Made by a program: the position numbers and the translations under genes. This document shows, piece by piece, positions 27,601-36,809 of a stretch of 64,000 nucleotides of DNA; positions within the stretch are counted from its first letter, which is position 1; each line of letters opens with the position of its first letter. Source of the stretch: Paenibacillus nuruki (GTDB lineage Bacteria; Bacillota; Bacilli; Paenibacillales; Paenibacillaceae); the NCBI RefSeq assembly GCF_001721045.1, contig NZ_MDER01000038.1, forward strand, positions 62,001 through 126,000, read 5' to 3'. Under the pieces are notes generated by a model. That model worked only from the letters and a program-made list of their open reading frames with translations. It was not told the origin of the DNA and did not search any database.

Positions 27601-30343
27601 GACGACCATTAACTTCAATTTGTGGTCTATTCCATGTTGTTAATTGTTGTTGAACATGAAAAGGAGTCTGTTCAAACTTAATATTAGGATTCAATCTCTC
27701 CGAATGCAGAGATGGTACTAATTGATGATGTTGTAATTGTAATAATATTTTACTTAATCCCGCTATGCCTGCTGCACTTTCACAATGGCCAATATTAGAC
27801 TTAATTGAACCAATAGCACAAAATTGTGTATCTGTAGTATCCTGTTCAAATGCTCTTCGTAATCCTTCAATTTCAATAGGGTCACCCAAAGCTGTACCTG
27901 TACCATGAGCTTCGATATAACTAATCATTCGTGCATCTATTCCAGATGTTTGAATAGCATCTGCAACAACTTTGGATTGAAGCGCTGGATTAGGAACCGT
28001 ATACCCTTTTGTTTTACCACCTGCATTAATCATGCTACCTTTAATTACACCATAGATATGATCACCATCTTGTATGGCTTGATGAAGTGGCTTTAATACA
28101 ATGGCTCCTACACCTTCTCCATCGACAAACCCATCAGCAGATTCTCCAAATGAACGGCATTGTTCTCCAGAGGAAAGCATATTTTTATCACATAATCGCT
28201 CATAGTGTACAGGATCAACAATCAAATTCACCCCACCAGCAATCGCACATTCACTGGTTCCACTATACAAACTATCTAATGCTAAATGAATAGCTGTTAA
28301 TGATGATGAACAAGCCGTATCAACCGCCAGACTAGGTCCAACAAAATTAAAGCTATAAGAGACTCGATTGGCAATAGACCAGTACGATGATCCTGTAGGA
28401 TAATTTCCATTCATCACACCTACAAACACGCCTACTTTTTGTGAATGACTGAGTTGTTGTGGAATATAGCCAGCATCTTCAATACAAGAGTACGCAATTT
28501 GTAAAAATTGTCGTTCTTGAGGATCCATTTGTTCTGCTTCTTTGGGAGAAATATAAAAAAATAGAGGATCAAAAGTATCGATTCCTTTGATAAATCCTCC
28601 CCATTTACTATAAGAGAATCCTGTTTGCCCTTTTTCAGGATGATAATGTTGTTGCCATTCCCAGCGATCAGCAGGTATTTCAGTAATCGCACTTTTGCCT
28701 TCTTGCAATTGATTCCAGAATTCAGTCATATCATCTGTTTGTGCATATCTACCGGCTAATCCAATAATAGCGATATCTGGCTTGATGGAATCCTTAGATT
28801 CTGGTGATGTGATCGTTTCAGATTCAAGTAATGGCTCTGTAGGAACAACAGAAGAAGGCTGAATAACTGGCTCTATCACATCTACTTTTTCCCCTAACAT
28901 AGTTATCAACGCTTCATAACGATGAGTTATAAAATAATCCACTAATGTAGCTATAGTAGAGTATTCAAAAAAGAGCACGCTACTCACATGCTCTTCCATC
29001 ACTTTATTAAGTTCATCTGTTAATTGAATAATCAAAATAGAATCCATACCGTACATTTCTAGTTCTTCACTGACATCTATACTATCGGGTTCCACTTCCA
29101 AAATCTGTCCAATGACTATTTTGAAATGGTCCATACTTTTCTGTTTTAATAATTCTTCAGTCTGATGCGGTACCATTGGTTTCGCAATGACTTTATTTGA
29201 GATATCTTCTATACTTTTAGATTGTTCAATGATTTCATTTTGATGATTGTCTTTTGGAGCGTTGTTCTCTTTTTTCTGACGAATCACCCCGTCACTTAAA
29301 GCCGTTATCACCTGTTGTCCCAAAAATTCAGTCTCTACAGTTGGATAAGCAATATGTTGATATCCCTCTTGTTCCAATACATTACGCCATTGTGCAGGAG
29401 TTAATAACGGACACCCCGGAATCCGTAATATAGGATCTTCGTATAACCACCATCCCTGAAGCAGACCAAAAGTAACATGATTAAATAGCGAATATTCAAT
29501 AATTTCATTAATAATCATCATACCGTCTTTTTTCAATAATGCTTTGGCATTACGTAATGTTAAACGAATATCGCGCGTAGCGTGTAATACATTAGTAGCT
29601 ACAACGATATCATAACCACCTATATCAATCTGTTGATTCAGCATGGACTCTTCAATATTTAGAAGATGATATGTTAAATAATCATAATGAATCCCATAAT
29701 GTTTACGAGCATGATTAAGAAACGATTTGGAAATATCAGTATAAGCATATTCAGCTATATATTGCGTATACGGCTGTAATCTAGAAAATAAAAGCGCACT
29801 TGTTCCGCCTGTTCCTGCTCCAATTTCCAAAATGCGTAATGATTTGGACGGGATCGTCTGATCCATGTGTTCGATTTGAGCAATCACTTGATCGGCAACA
29901 ATATGATTAAAATGATCTGCTATGTTATTGTTTTTGTAGATCCCTTCTACTAAATCCATAGAAGCGTGTGAAAACATCAAGTCTGTTGCTGGCTTATGAC
30001 CATGCAAAATATCGGGCAGAGAAAGTAGCATCGTTTCAGCTAAGATAATTTTGGCACGCATATTAGAATCTTGTAACCATTTTTCTTTATAATCTGCCCA
30101 GTTGCGCCATAACTCATCCGTATTGATCAAAGGAACCGAATATTGTGTTAAAACAGTTGTAGTTTGTTGTAGCCACTTCATATACATTTGATTCGTTTTA
30201 GGAAGTAAGTCTAACAGTTCAGAAATAGGCATATCTGCTGTATAGCCTATTTTTTGCATCTGTACATATAATAATTGAACAAGCCATCGATTGAGTTCGT
30301 CTAACTGTTGCTGTTGATTGTATAGTTGTTCATTATCAGACAT
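24620..30343 (-). CDS. trans-AT polyketide synthase C (MT-ACP-KS-DH-KR)
   Basis: A 1907-residue PKS subunit; the ATG at 30343 follows GGGAG. Domains (approximate residues): C-methyltransferase 1-360 with LEIGAGTGGT at 171-180; ACP with Ser435 (YGMDSI); KS 522-938 with Cys678 in DTACSSS plus EAHGTGT and SNIGHCESAAG; DH 1139-1355 with HQVQGIAVLP and DGALQ; KR 1658-1885 with IGGSGGIG, FFSSLNSF and GQSNYVAG. The methyltransferase and ACP complete the KS-DH-KR module of PKS D, and the KS-DH-KR here is completed by the methyltransferase, ACP and ER at the start of PKS B. It therefore holds two half-modules. The N-terminal helices match the lid of the internal methyltransferase in PKS B, so they are probably part of that domain and not a separate docking element. 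Gaps to its neighbours are 19 and 39 nt. Confidence 0.95.
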   Translation of the reverse strand: MSDNEQLYNQQQQLDELNRWLVQLLYVQMQKIGYTADMPISELLDLLPKTNQMYMKWLQQTTTVLTQYSVPLINTDELWRNWADYKEKWLQDSNMRAKIILAETMLLSLPDILHGHKPATDLMFSHASMDLVEGIYKNNNIADHFNHIVADQVIAQIEHMDQTIPSKSLRILEIGAGTGGTSALLFSRLQPYTQYIAEYAYTDISKSFLNHARKHYGIHYDYLTYHLLNIEESMLNQQIDIGGYDIVVATNVLHATRDIRLTLRNAKALLKKDGMMIINEIIEYSLFNHVTFGLLQGWWLYEDPILRIPGCPLLTPAQWRNVLEQEGYQHIAYPTVETEFLGQQVITALSDGVIRQKKENNAPKDNHQNEIIEQSKSIEDISNKVIAKPMVPHQTEELLKQKSMDHFKIVIGQILEVEPDSIDVSEELEMYGMDSILIIQLTDELNKVMEEHVSSVLFFEYSTIATLVDYFITHRYEALITMLGEKVDVIEPVIQPSSVVPTEPLLESETITSPESKDSIKPDIAIIGLAGRYAQTDDMTEFWNQLQEGKSAITEIPADRWEWQQHYHPEKGQTGFSYSKWGGFIKGIDTFDPLFFYISPKEAEQMDPQERQFLQIAYSCIEDAGYIPQQLSHSQKVGVFVGVMNGNYPTGSSYWSIANRVSYSFNFVGPSLAVDTACSSSLTAIHLALDSLYSGTSECAIAGGVNLIVDPVHYERLCDKNMLSSGEQCRSFGESADGFVDGEGVGAIVLKPLHQAIQDGDHIYGVIKGSMINAGGKTKGYTVPNPALQSKVVADAIQTSGIDARMISYIEAHGTGTALGDPIEIEGLRRAFEQDTTDTQFCAIGSIKSNIGHCESAAGIAGLSKILLQLQHHQLVPSLHSERLNPNIKFEQTPFHVQQQLTTWNRPQIEVNGRQEEIPRIAGISSFGAGGANAHLVVAEYIPTSVQRPVYVSQDSNSPVAILLSARTEERLQVVTKRLLQQLERSSLDENQLSNIAYTLQVGREAMEFRLAILVSSIDELKQHIKQSLDPIDTSTNVYKGDATNSKSIKAQWSDEDMQATLTSWIRKRKYPQLLELWVQGVDINWSLAYNDNETRPQRMSLPVYPFAKEKYWYKPAETVSSIDTPLQFQSDTKAELLHPLLHHNDSRLQEQKFTSIFSGKEFFLEHHQVQGIAVLPGAAHLEMALQAVKHSMPLSRGSNTELPLSFALTHIVWANPISIEHAPKSVHINLQLEHVEEISYEIYSEQDQQEWRLCSQGRATFDIALQKEVIDIQSIQQDCQLKQWSAAECYRAFTAMGLSYGVAHQTIQHVSLGSNQLIAKLSLPDVFKNTIQPYILHPALLDGALQASIGLTTGFDTSMSVPSLPFALQRLEVVENCDPEMWVHIQYSAGSHSHDPMPRLDINICNQQGTVCIRLKEFVTRRMQSDHTTEQPYTSTDTRATSNTATMMFTPVWEMLDSIPTTDLSESIETVVYIHNQSSMSEMWSQYIPNINIVSLDPNQSIDGINNQLSIFKEIDHIIWSASSESMPYASEQQSITFQEKEVLLFFRFVKSLLALGYGSRSLHVTVLTYQAQSIHPFDAINPAQAALHGYIGSLAKEYSHWHIRLVDMEIGADIPIESILSLAPDPQGDAYLFREHEWYRQELLAVEYEQNTTSTIYRQGGVYVIIGGSGGIGEVWSEYMIRKYNAHVIWIGRKEKNQQIQAQLDRLARWGPQPLYISGDATDINQLQLAYQQIKQHYNRIDGVIHSALVLSDRSLANMDEQQFCKGLAPKLNISVNMAQVFAKESLDFVLFFSSLNSFMKLPGQSNYVAGCTYMDAFARQLSQSFSCAVKVMNWGYWGNVGSVVSPEVQQSMANKGIGSIEPPEANQALELLLTNTLDQLVMIETIGQPELPLWNNNKTIMVYQ

Positions 30344-30362
30344 AAAAATCTCCCTTTTCTTA

Positions 30363-33300
30363 TCATTGTATAATCATTAATTCGTGTTCATTGAGATGAT
30401 ACACATTACGTTCATCTATTTGTTTGACCAATCCTATTTGCTGAAATGGAGAGACAAGCAACCATTCTAACGCTTGCATAGCTTCTTGAGGTTCAATAGA
30501 ACCAATACCCTGCTTGAGCATACGTTCACGATAATTTCTTGATGCTACTGTACCTACGTTTCCCCAATATCCCCAATTCATAACTTTTACAGAACAAGTC
30601 CAATGACTCGATAAATATTGAGCAAATGAGTCTTTAAATGTACATCCTGCTGCGTAATTACTTTGTCCTGCTGGTTTGGCAAATGCGTTGATTGAAGAAA
30701 AAAACAATACAAAATCAAGCGATACCTTTTGAAATACATGTTCTATACTAGCGCATACATTGACTTTGGCAGTTAATGCTCCTCGAAATCGTTCTTCATC
30801 CATCTGAATTACTGTATTATCTAACAAAGCAATCGCCGCATGAATAACACCGTTAATCTGAGGATAATGCTTTATTATTTCTTGATAGACACGTTCCAAC
30901 TCATCGGGATTGGCTGCATCTGCACTTATATATTCAGGCGCTGTTCCATACTGTGATAAATGACGCAAGCTTGCTTCAATCTGTTGAGTGATACGACGTC
31001 TACCTATCCAAATAATCTTCGCCTGATACTCACGTATCATATACTCACTCCATACTTCTCCAATTCCGCCCGCACCACCAATCACTATATAGACGCCATT
31101 TTTACGATAAGCAGTTTGTTGAATAGCTTTATACTGAACAGGAATGAGTTGCTGTTCGTGCCACTGCGATCTGCGATAGCTGATTATATTACCATCAGGA
31201 TTTGTAGGCAAAGAAAAAAGAAGTTGCCAATCTATCGTTTCTGTTTGCTCAAGATCAACCACACGAAAGCGCCAATTTTTGATTTCTTTAGCCAGCGAAC
31301 CGATGAAGCCGCTAATACTACTTTGAATAGGTTTGACCTCTTCAGAAGGAAATACATATTGCGTATTCATAGTGACGATAGTCCATTCCAAACCATGACG
31401 ATCATAATGGTGTTGAAGTAAACTTTTGATCAGTCGAAACAATCGAATAACGCCTTGTTCTTGTCCATATATGATAGCTTTACTATGAGTGGTCTCTAAT
31501 GGGGGATCAGAAGCTATCCATACTATATGATCTAACTGATCATACAAAAGTATAGATTGATTGATAGAATCAATCGTCTGATCTGTGTCCCATTGCCACC
31601 GTATAGCATTCGGATAAGAAGAAATAGCATTCCACTGTATATCGGAACTTCCTATAACCAGTATTTTCTGTAAATTGATTATAGAAGTATCCAGAGCTAC
31701 TATCTTATCTGTTGAGAAAGTATCCCAGATAGGTGCAAACATAGTTAAATGTTCAGGTAATTCAGTCCATACAGGTACAACAGTGGGTTCTAATAATTGT
31801 CCTTCTAAAGTTCTGGCTGTATATTTTGAAATGCGTATACATAGTTGCCCCGAATCATTATAGAGAGTAATATCTAACTTCTGCACTTTATCTTGAGCAG
31901 TTGTTCCTTCGCTCCAACAAATACGTGCCCACATCGTAGACGTACAAGCTTGAATATACTCTAACTCTTCCAAAGCAAAAGGTAACTGAGGTTTTCCTTT
32001 CAAATTCGTACCCTCTTGAGACATTGTAAATAGAATAGCGGCTTGGAATGCTGAGTCAAGCATAGTGGGATGCAGTATATAGTCTGATAACGTATTTTCT
32101 ATCCGAGTTGGAAGCTTGATCCGAGCTACTGCTTGCTTCTGATCGATCCATAAATAATCGATACCTTGATGACTGTCGCCATAATTCAGCCCCCATTGAT
32201 TCAGCTTTTTATAGCAGGTTGTATCATCCCATTGTTGTTCTGTACACAATCGTTTGAGTTCTTCAGGATCTATATTTAATTCATTAGATACAGAATGATT
32301 CTTCATAGTAACCATCCCGTGACCGCATATAGGAAGGCTCGAATCATGATGTCGCATAGCAATTTCATAACGTAGTTGTTCTTGTTTCTCAGAATGTAGA
32401 TGAACCTGTACATCAATAGGTTTATCTGTAATATAGATAGGTTGATTCCATGTCACATGACGCAATACAAAGCCAGTACGCACTTTCGCTAACATCCCGC
32501 TTGCTTTTTGAAGCGCCGCAACAGCCATTTCCAAATAAGCTACACCCGGTAGAACAGCAATTCCTTGCACATGATGATGCAATAAAAAAAACTCTTCTCC
32601 TGTAAATGTAGATTGAAAAGAAATTTGGTCTGCTGTAGATCTATTTTGTTGTAACATCGGATGTGCTGCAATGTCGTTTAGCCTAGACTTTTGAGCTGTG
32701 GGTAGATTAGATTTCAGTCGAAATGTGCTACGCTGAAATGCATATAAAGGTAAACTGACTTTAGTATAAGATTGATTGTCATACACTACATCCCATCGAA
32801 TATCTACACCATTCAGCCATAATTGTAATAATTGCTCTTCATAATCGCCATCTAAGCTAATTAAAGATTCTTTGTTAGTTATCATGCTCTGTGCAATCAG
32901 ATCTTCCACTAATGTAGATGAATCATACTCTGCACCGACTAGATAGGCTAACCAATCGGAAGGATGATCTATTTCGTTTAAAGTGCGATTATGCGTATAT
33001 AGTATAGAGTAATTATGTTGCTTATTTATATTATTTAGTTGTTTGGACAATGAATAGGCTATTTGTTCATCGTTCTGATTAGAATAAAGAACAATTTCTA
33101 AAGCATCTTGTTTGCTAATGATCTCATCGTCTAATAAATCTATTAATTCTTGCCATGCTTGATGATCAAAAGTATAAGGCTCAGACAAATTCCATTTTTG
33201 TTTCAGTTTGCGTAAAGAATGCACAATAATCAACAACAGCATCATGTTGATATGAGTGATAGGATAATCAGACTTTATTTGTTCGTCTTGAATAAGACAT

Positions 33301-35513
33301 TTCACAATATCGATGTTATATTTTTCCTGTGTGATCTTATTCCATTCATCTAGCAATGATTTAAACGTATACTGATGAGCATATAATATTTTAGCTTTTG
33401 TTATATATTCTTGTTGAACAAGTAATATATGTTGATCTTGTGCAAGTTCTGATAGTTGCTTGGATAGATATTGAACGTATTGAGCATCCCCTATCAAAGG
33501 CATAATAGACTGACCATTTCCTATATATAAAGGAACAGAGGGGCGCTTAAAAACAATCTCTTCTTTATTTTGTTGATTAAGCAATAGCTTGATAATCGTT
33601 GTGATCGGTAAAACCTCACTAATGGCTAGTCCAACCCATGTGCCTTTGCCAAATACGGTAACCCATTCTGGTGTTCTCGTTAATTCAATCAACATACAAG
33701 CATAACTATACCCGCTTATAAATGTATATAATTCGCTATTCTCTTCAAGCCAAATATCCTGATAATATCCTTCAATCTTTTGAGAATCTTCTGTAAATTG
33801 TTGAAGAATATTTAGCAGTTCTGCTTGTTTTTGTTTGTATAAATGATTATTTATAGCACTTGATGTGATATCAGCATACCCTTTCCAAGATGAGAATCTG
33901 GTATCTAAGCTCCAATTAGGCATTTCAGCTTTGACAATATGAGAAGCAGCGATTTCCAACCATTTTTTGATGTCGTTGATAGATGAGACGGTACTACCTA
34001 CTCGATAAGAAAAAGATTCTCTACCTTGCAAAAGAGTTCGACAAATATCCTTCAACGAATATTCATGTTCATCTATATTCTGAATCCAACTTTTCCAGTT
34101 CTCAATCAATTGCTTAAGACTTGGAATAGTTTTAGCAGATAATACAATAAATGGAGCGGGTGGTGTACTGAGTGAAGATTCTACAACAGCATCCCTTTCA
34201 CTAACAACTGAACGATACTCTTCTAACAAGACATGAGAATTAACACCACCAAATCCAAAAGAACTTATTCCTGCTCGTAAAGGTTGATCTGAATCTATGC
34301 GTTCCCATACACTACATTTTGTAGTGACTTGAAATGGAGTTGATTCAAAATCAATAATAGGATTAAGGGTTTGGATATTTAGAGATGGCGGTATCTTTTT
34401 GTGCTTCATCATCATTAAGACTTTAATTATTCCTGCCATTCCAGCTGCACTTTCCAAATGTCCAATATTGGTTTTGACAGAACCGATCTGGCAAAATCCG
34501 TTATTTAAAGTATCTGTCCGAAAAGCTTGAGTTAACGCTTCGATTTCGATAGGATCACCTAATGATGTACCTGTACCATGAGCTTCTATATAATTTATAG
34601 TCGATGCTTTCACACCAGCAGATTGATAGGCAGCTTGAATAACTTTTTGTTGAGCTTCCATTTTGGGAGCAGTCAAAGAAACACTTTTACCTACATGATT
34701 AACAGCGGACCCTCGGATCACTCCATAAATATGGTTCCCATCTTCTATCGCTTGATCAAGTCGCTGTAATAACAGTACAGCCACCCCATCACCAGGTACA
34801 TAACCATTCGCTTGTTGATCAAATGTTTTGCACTGTCCATCTGGACTAAGCATTCTAGACTGAGCAAAGGAAACATATTTCATCGGATGTAAATTTAGAT
34901 TAACGGCCGAGGCGATAGCATAATCACAATCATGATCAATCAATGCGCGTCTGGCTTCATGGACAGCCACTAGAGATGAAGCACAAGCGGCGTTAATCGG
35001 CATACTCATTCCTTTTAGATTTAAAATGTATGAGATTCGATTAGTTAACAAACTTTCATATGTACCTAAGCAGGCATAGCTATCTATATTCTCATGATTC
35101 AAACTGCTTATTTCTTGTAAATAATCAGCTGACATGATACCTGCGTAGACAGAAGTAATTTGTTGTTGCAAATGTAATAATGAAATACCAGAATCCTCAA
35201 TACAGTGCCAGGTCTCCTCTAACAACAATCGTTGCTGAGGATCCATGTTGTTTACTTCACGTGGCGAAATATTGAAGAATCGATGATCAAAATCGTATAC
35301 ATGATCTATCGCTCCACACCATTTACTATTGGTTTTGCCTGCTTTGAGCACATCGGCAGAGTAATAGTCTTGAATATTCCAACGATCCGCAGGAATTTCT
35401 TGAATAGAATTAACACCTGCTTCAAGATTGTCCCAAAATTCATCATATCCGTTCGCATCTGGAAAACGACAAGATATTCCTACAATAGCGATATCTGTTT
35501 TTTTCGAGTCCAT
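30363..35513 (-). CDS. trans-AT polyketide synthase D (first module: KS-[insert]-DH-KR)
   Basis: A 1716-residue subunit that starts directly with a KS and so should receive the starter or first acyl group. ATG at 35513, nine bases after GGAGG. Domains: KS 1-435 with active-site Cys177 in NAACASS (the other KS domains have DTxCSSS or ETACSSS), His312 and His352; KS linker 454-525; an unusual insert 526-890; post-AT-type linker 891-933 ending LPLYAFQRSTF; DH 948-1165 (HVQGIAVLPG, DSAFQ); KR 1470-1695 (IGGAGGIG, FFSSINAF, GQSNYAAG). It ends after the KR, and the methyltransferase and ACP of this module start PKS C. No loading ACP, AT or adenylation domain is visible, so the source of the starter is unresolved. 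It could be an acyl-CoA or acyl-ACP, or decarboxylated malonate. Confidence 0.94.
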   Translation of the reverse strand: MDSKKTDIAIVGISCRFPDANGYDEFWDNLEAGVNSIQEIPADRWNIQDYYSADVLKAGKTNSKWCGAIDHVYDFDHRFFNISPREVNNMDPQQRLLLEETWHCIEDSGISLLHLQQQITSVYAGIMSADYLQEISSLNHENIDSYACLGTYESLLTNRISYILNLKGMSMPINAACASSLVAVHEARRALIDHDCDYAIASAVNLNLHPMKYVSFAQSRMLSPDGQCKTFDQQANGYVPGDGVAVLLLQRLDQAIEDGNHIYGVIRGSAVNHVGKSVSLTAPKMEAQQKVIQAAYQSAGVKASTINYIEAHGTGTSLGDPIEIEALTQAFRTDTLNNGFCQIGSVKTNIGHLESAAGMAGIIKVLMMMKHKKIPPSLNIQTLNPIIDFESTPFQVTTKCSVWERIDSDQPLRAGISSFGFGGVNSHVLLEEYRSVVSERDAVVESSLSTPPAPFIVLSAKTIPSLKQLIENWKSWIQNIDEHEYSLKDICRTLLQGRESFSYRVGSTVSSINDIKKWLEIAASHIVKAEMPNWSLDTRFSSWKGYADITSSAINNHLYKQKQAELLNILQQFTEDSQKIEGYYQDIWLEENSELYTFISGYSYACMLIELTRTPEWVTVFGKGTWVGLAISEVLPITTIIKLLLNQQNKEEIVFKRPSVPLYIGNGQSIMPLIGDAQYVQYLSKQLSELAQDQHILLVQQEYITKAKILYAHQYTFKSLLDEWNKITQEKYNIDIVKCLIQDEQIKSDYPITHINMMLLLIIVHSLRKLKQKWNLSEPYTFDHQAWQELIDLLDDEIISKQDALEIVLYSNQNDEQIAYSLSKQLNNINKQHNYSILYTHNRTLNEIDHPSDWLAYLVGAEYDSSTLVEDLIAQSMITNKESLISLDGDYEEQLLQLWLNGVDIRWDVVYDNQSYTKVSLPLYAFQRSTFRLKSNLPTAQKSRLNDIAAHPMLQQNRSTADQISFQSTFTGEEFFLLHHHVQGIAVLPGVAYLEMAVAALQKASGMLAKVRTGFVLRHVTWNQPIYITDKPIDVQVHLHSEKQEQLRYEIAMRHHDSSLPICGHGMVTMKNHSVSNELNIDPEELKRLCTEQQWDDTTCYKKLNQWGLNYGDSHQGIDYLWIDQKQAVARIKLPTRIENTLSDYILHPTMLDSAFQAAILFTMSQEGTNLKGKPQLPFALEELEYIQACTSTMWARICWSEGTTAQDKVQKLDITLYNDSGQLCIRISKYTARTLEGQLLEPTVVPVWTELPEHLTMFAPIWDTFSTDKIVALDTSIINLQKILVIGSSDIQWNAISSYPNAIRWQWDTDQTIDSINQSILLYDQLDHIVWIASDPPLETTHSKAIIYGQEQGVIRLFRLIKSLLQHHYDRHGLEWTIVTMNTQYVFPSEEVKPIQSSISGFIGSLAKEIKNWRFRVVDLEQTETIDWQLLFSLPTNPDGNIISYRRSQWHEQQLIPVQYKAIQQTAYRKNGVYIVIGGAGGIGEVWSEYMIREYQAKIIWIGRRRITQQIEASLRHLSQYGTAPEYISADAANPDELERVYQEIIKHYPQINGVIHAAIALLDNTVIQMDEERFRGALTAKVNVCASIEHVFQKVSLDFVLFFSSINAFAKPAGQSNYAAGCTFKDSFAQYLSSHWTCSVKVMNWGYWGNVGTVASRNYRERMLKQGIGSIEPQEAMQALEWLLVSPFQQIGLVKQIDERNVYHLNEHELMIIQ
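32844..33938 (-). other. Insert in PKS D resembling two decayed acyltransferase domains
   Basis: Residues 526-890 of PKS D sit where a cis-AT module carries its AT, between the KS linker and the post-AT linker. Residues 595-700 read like an AT core: a hydrophobic helix, then PEWVTVFGKGTWVGLAISEV in the place of PDxVxGHSxGExAAxxxAGV, then FKRPSVPLYIGNGQ resembling the FxxPxIPxxS segment. Residues 755-875 repeat the pattern more weakly: ALEIV after a helix resembling the GHSxGE region, then HPSDWLAYLVGAEYD resembling the YWxxxxxxPVxF segment. The nucleophilic Ser and the catalytic His are absent from both. The relic interpretation is an inference from motif alignment by eye. Confidence 0.5.
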
Positions 35514-35533
35514 TACTCTTCACCTCCGTGAAA

Positions 35534-36775
35534 TTAAGGTTTCATAATACCTGCAAAACGAAGCAAATATGAAAATGATGGTGATTTATCACTATAGCCT
35601 GATGTGGTTAGCATTTGGGCTTCGAGAAGATTTGGACAATGACCCATACGACGAAAAGCAGCATTACGTAATTTGATAAAAGAACTATTTTTAACAAACC
35701 AACAGAAAGTATGTGCTGTGCTATTTTGCTGAATTAACTTTACATATTTACGTCTTTTCTTTTCGTAAGAACGTAACATCGATTCAGAATAATTTTCAGT
35801 AGACAATGCTTCTGTTAACGTTTGACTAAGCTCCATCGCACCTTGAATCGCCAGATTCATGCCTTGTCCTAGCGCTGGGCTCAATGCATGACAAGCATCA
35901 CCCAAAAGAACTGCACCGTCTACAGCCCACTTATCTGTCTCCAGATAAAATGCAGGTATAGACTGAACTTGTTTGAAATCGGTGATCTGTGTTAACTCTT
36001 GCTGAAGATGTGGACAAAGAGATACAAGCAATTGACGCAAAGAATCAATCCCGTCGTCTTTGATACTCTGCCATAGCTCTTTACGAAGTGCGAGATAGAC
36101 ACGAGTACGTTTACCAGGCAAAGGAAATACACCACAGCTTACCCCGCTTCCAAAAAAGAAACTGGCTTCTGCTGGTGGCTCTTCTTCCATATGAAAAGTA
36201 AAAGCAAACATTTTAGCTTTTTTCTCTTCATATGGATATAGATGATGCTTAATTCCTAATTGTTCCCTAATCTTAGACTTAATACCGTCTGAACCTACTA
36301 CGACTTTGCTATGAATGATCATAGCTTCTCCATCAGTCGTTGCTTCTAGCCCTATCACTTTTCCATTATCGTATAATAGCTGCTGAGCATTGACTCCAGC
36401 GTAGAAATGAACATTAGGAAGAGCAACCGCAGCATTAAATATACCTTCATGAATTTTATGATGATCTCCATTTAAAGCATATTGAATAGGAATATTCATT
36501 GTGCTGTAATCTCCAGTAAAACAGCGTTTCCCACCTACTGTTCCATAATGAACTTTAGTTACCAGTGCACAATGCTTACGAATTTCAGGAAGTACATCTA
36601 GCCCTTTTAAAAGTTCTATCGTAACAGGCTGTAAAAAATCACCTTTCGGTATAGGCTTAAATTGTTTTAAACGCTCTACTAAAGTAACATCATGACCTTT
36701 TTTGCCCATAGCTAGAGCTAATGCTACACCTGCAATTCCACCACCGACAATCAATACATCTGTATTTATATGCAT
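35534..36775 (-). CDS. FAD-dependent monooxygenase (aromatic hydroxylase-like fold)
   Basis: A 413-residue flavoprotein of the PF01494 monooxygenase family. Visible motifs are the N-terminal dinucleotide fold VLIVGGGIAGVALA, the middle VVGSDGIKSKIRE motif that contacts FAD and NAD(P)H, and the C-terminal LLGDACHALSPALGQGMN motif that holds the flavin ribityl chain. No signal peptide or membrane segment is visible. ATG at 36775 follows AAGGAG by eight bases. It lies within the PKS operon, between the trans-AT gene and the first PKS gene (gaps of 34 and 20 nt), so it probably oxidises the starter, an ACP-bound intermediate or the finished polyketide. Its substrate cannot be read from the sequence. 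Confidence 0.88.
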   Translation of the reverse strand: MHINTDVLIVGGGIAGVALALAMGKKGHDVTLVERLKQFKPIPKGDFLQPVTIELLKGLDVLPEIRKHCALVTKVHYGTVGGKRCFTGDYSTMNIPIQYALNGDHHKIHEGIFNAAVALPNVHFYAGVNAQQLLYDNGKVIGLEATTDGEAMIIHSKVVVGSDGIKSKIREQLGIKHHLYPYEEKKAKMFAFTFHMEEEPPAEASFFFGSGVSCGVFPLPGKRTRVYLALRKELWQSIKDDGIDSLRQLLVSLCPHLQQELTQITDFKQVQSIPAFYLETDKWAVDGAVLLGDACHALSPALGQGMNLAIQGAMELSQTLTEALSTENYSESMLRSYEKKRRKYVKLIQQNSTAHTFCWFVKNSSFIKLRNAAFRRMGHCPNLLEAQMLTTSGYSDKSPSFSYLLRFAGIMKP

Positions 36776-36809
36776 TCATTTGACTCCTTCACCTTAGGGT
36801 TATTGGTAT

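Noticed and set aside
30960-31421. Plus-strand open frame of 153 codons
   Set aside because: It lies wholly inside the KR region of PKS D on the opposite strand, has no ribosome site or recognisable domain, and reads as an antisense shadow.
1-35513. Periodic repeated segments that could suggest recombination repeats or a CRISPR-like array
   Set aside because: The similarity follows homologous PKS domains (KS, DH, KR, ACP motifs) and diverges between copies; there are no uniform short repeats with spacers.
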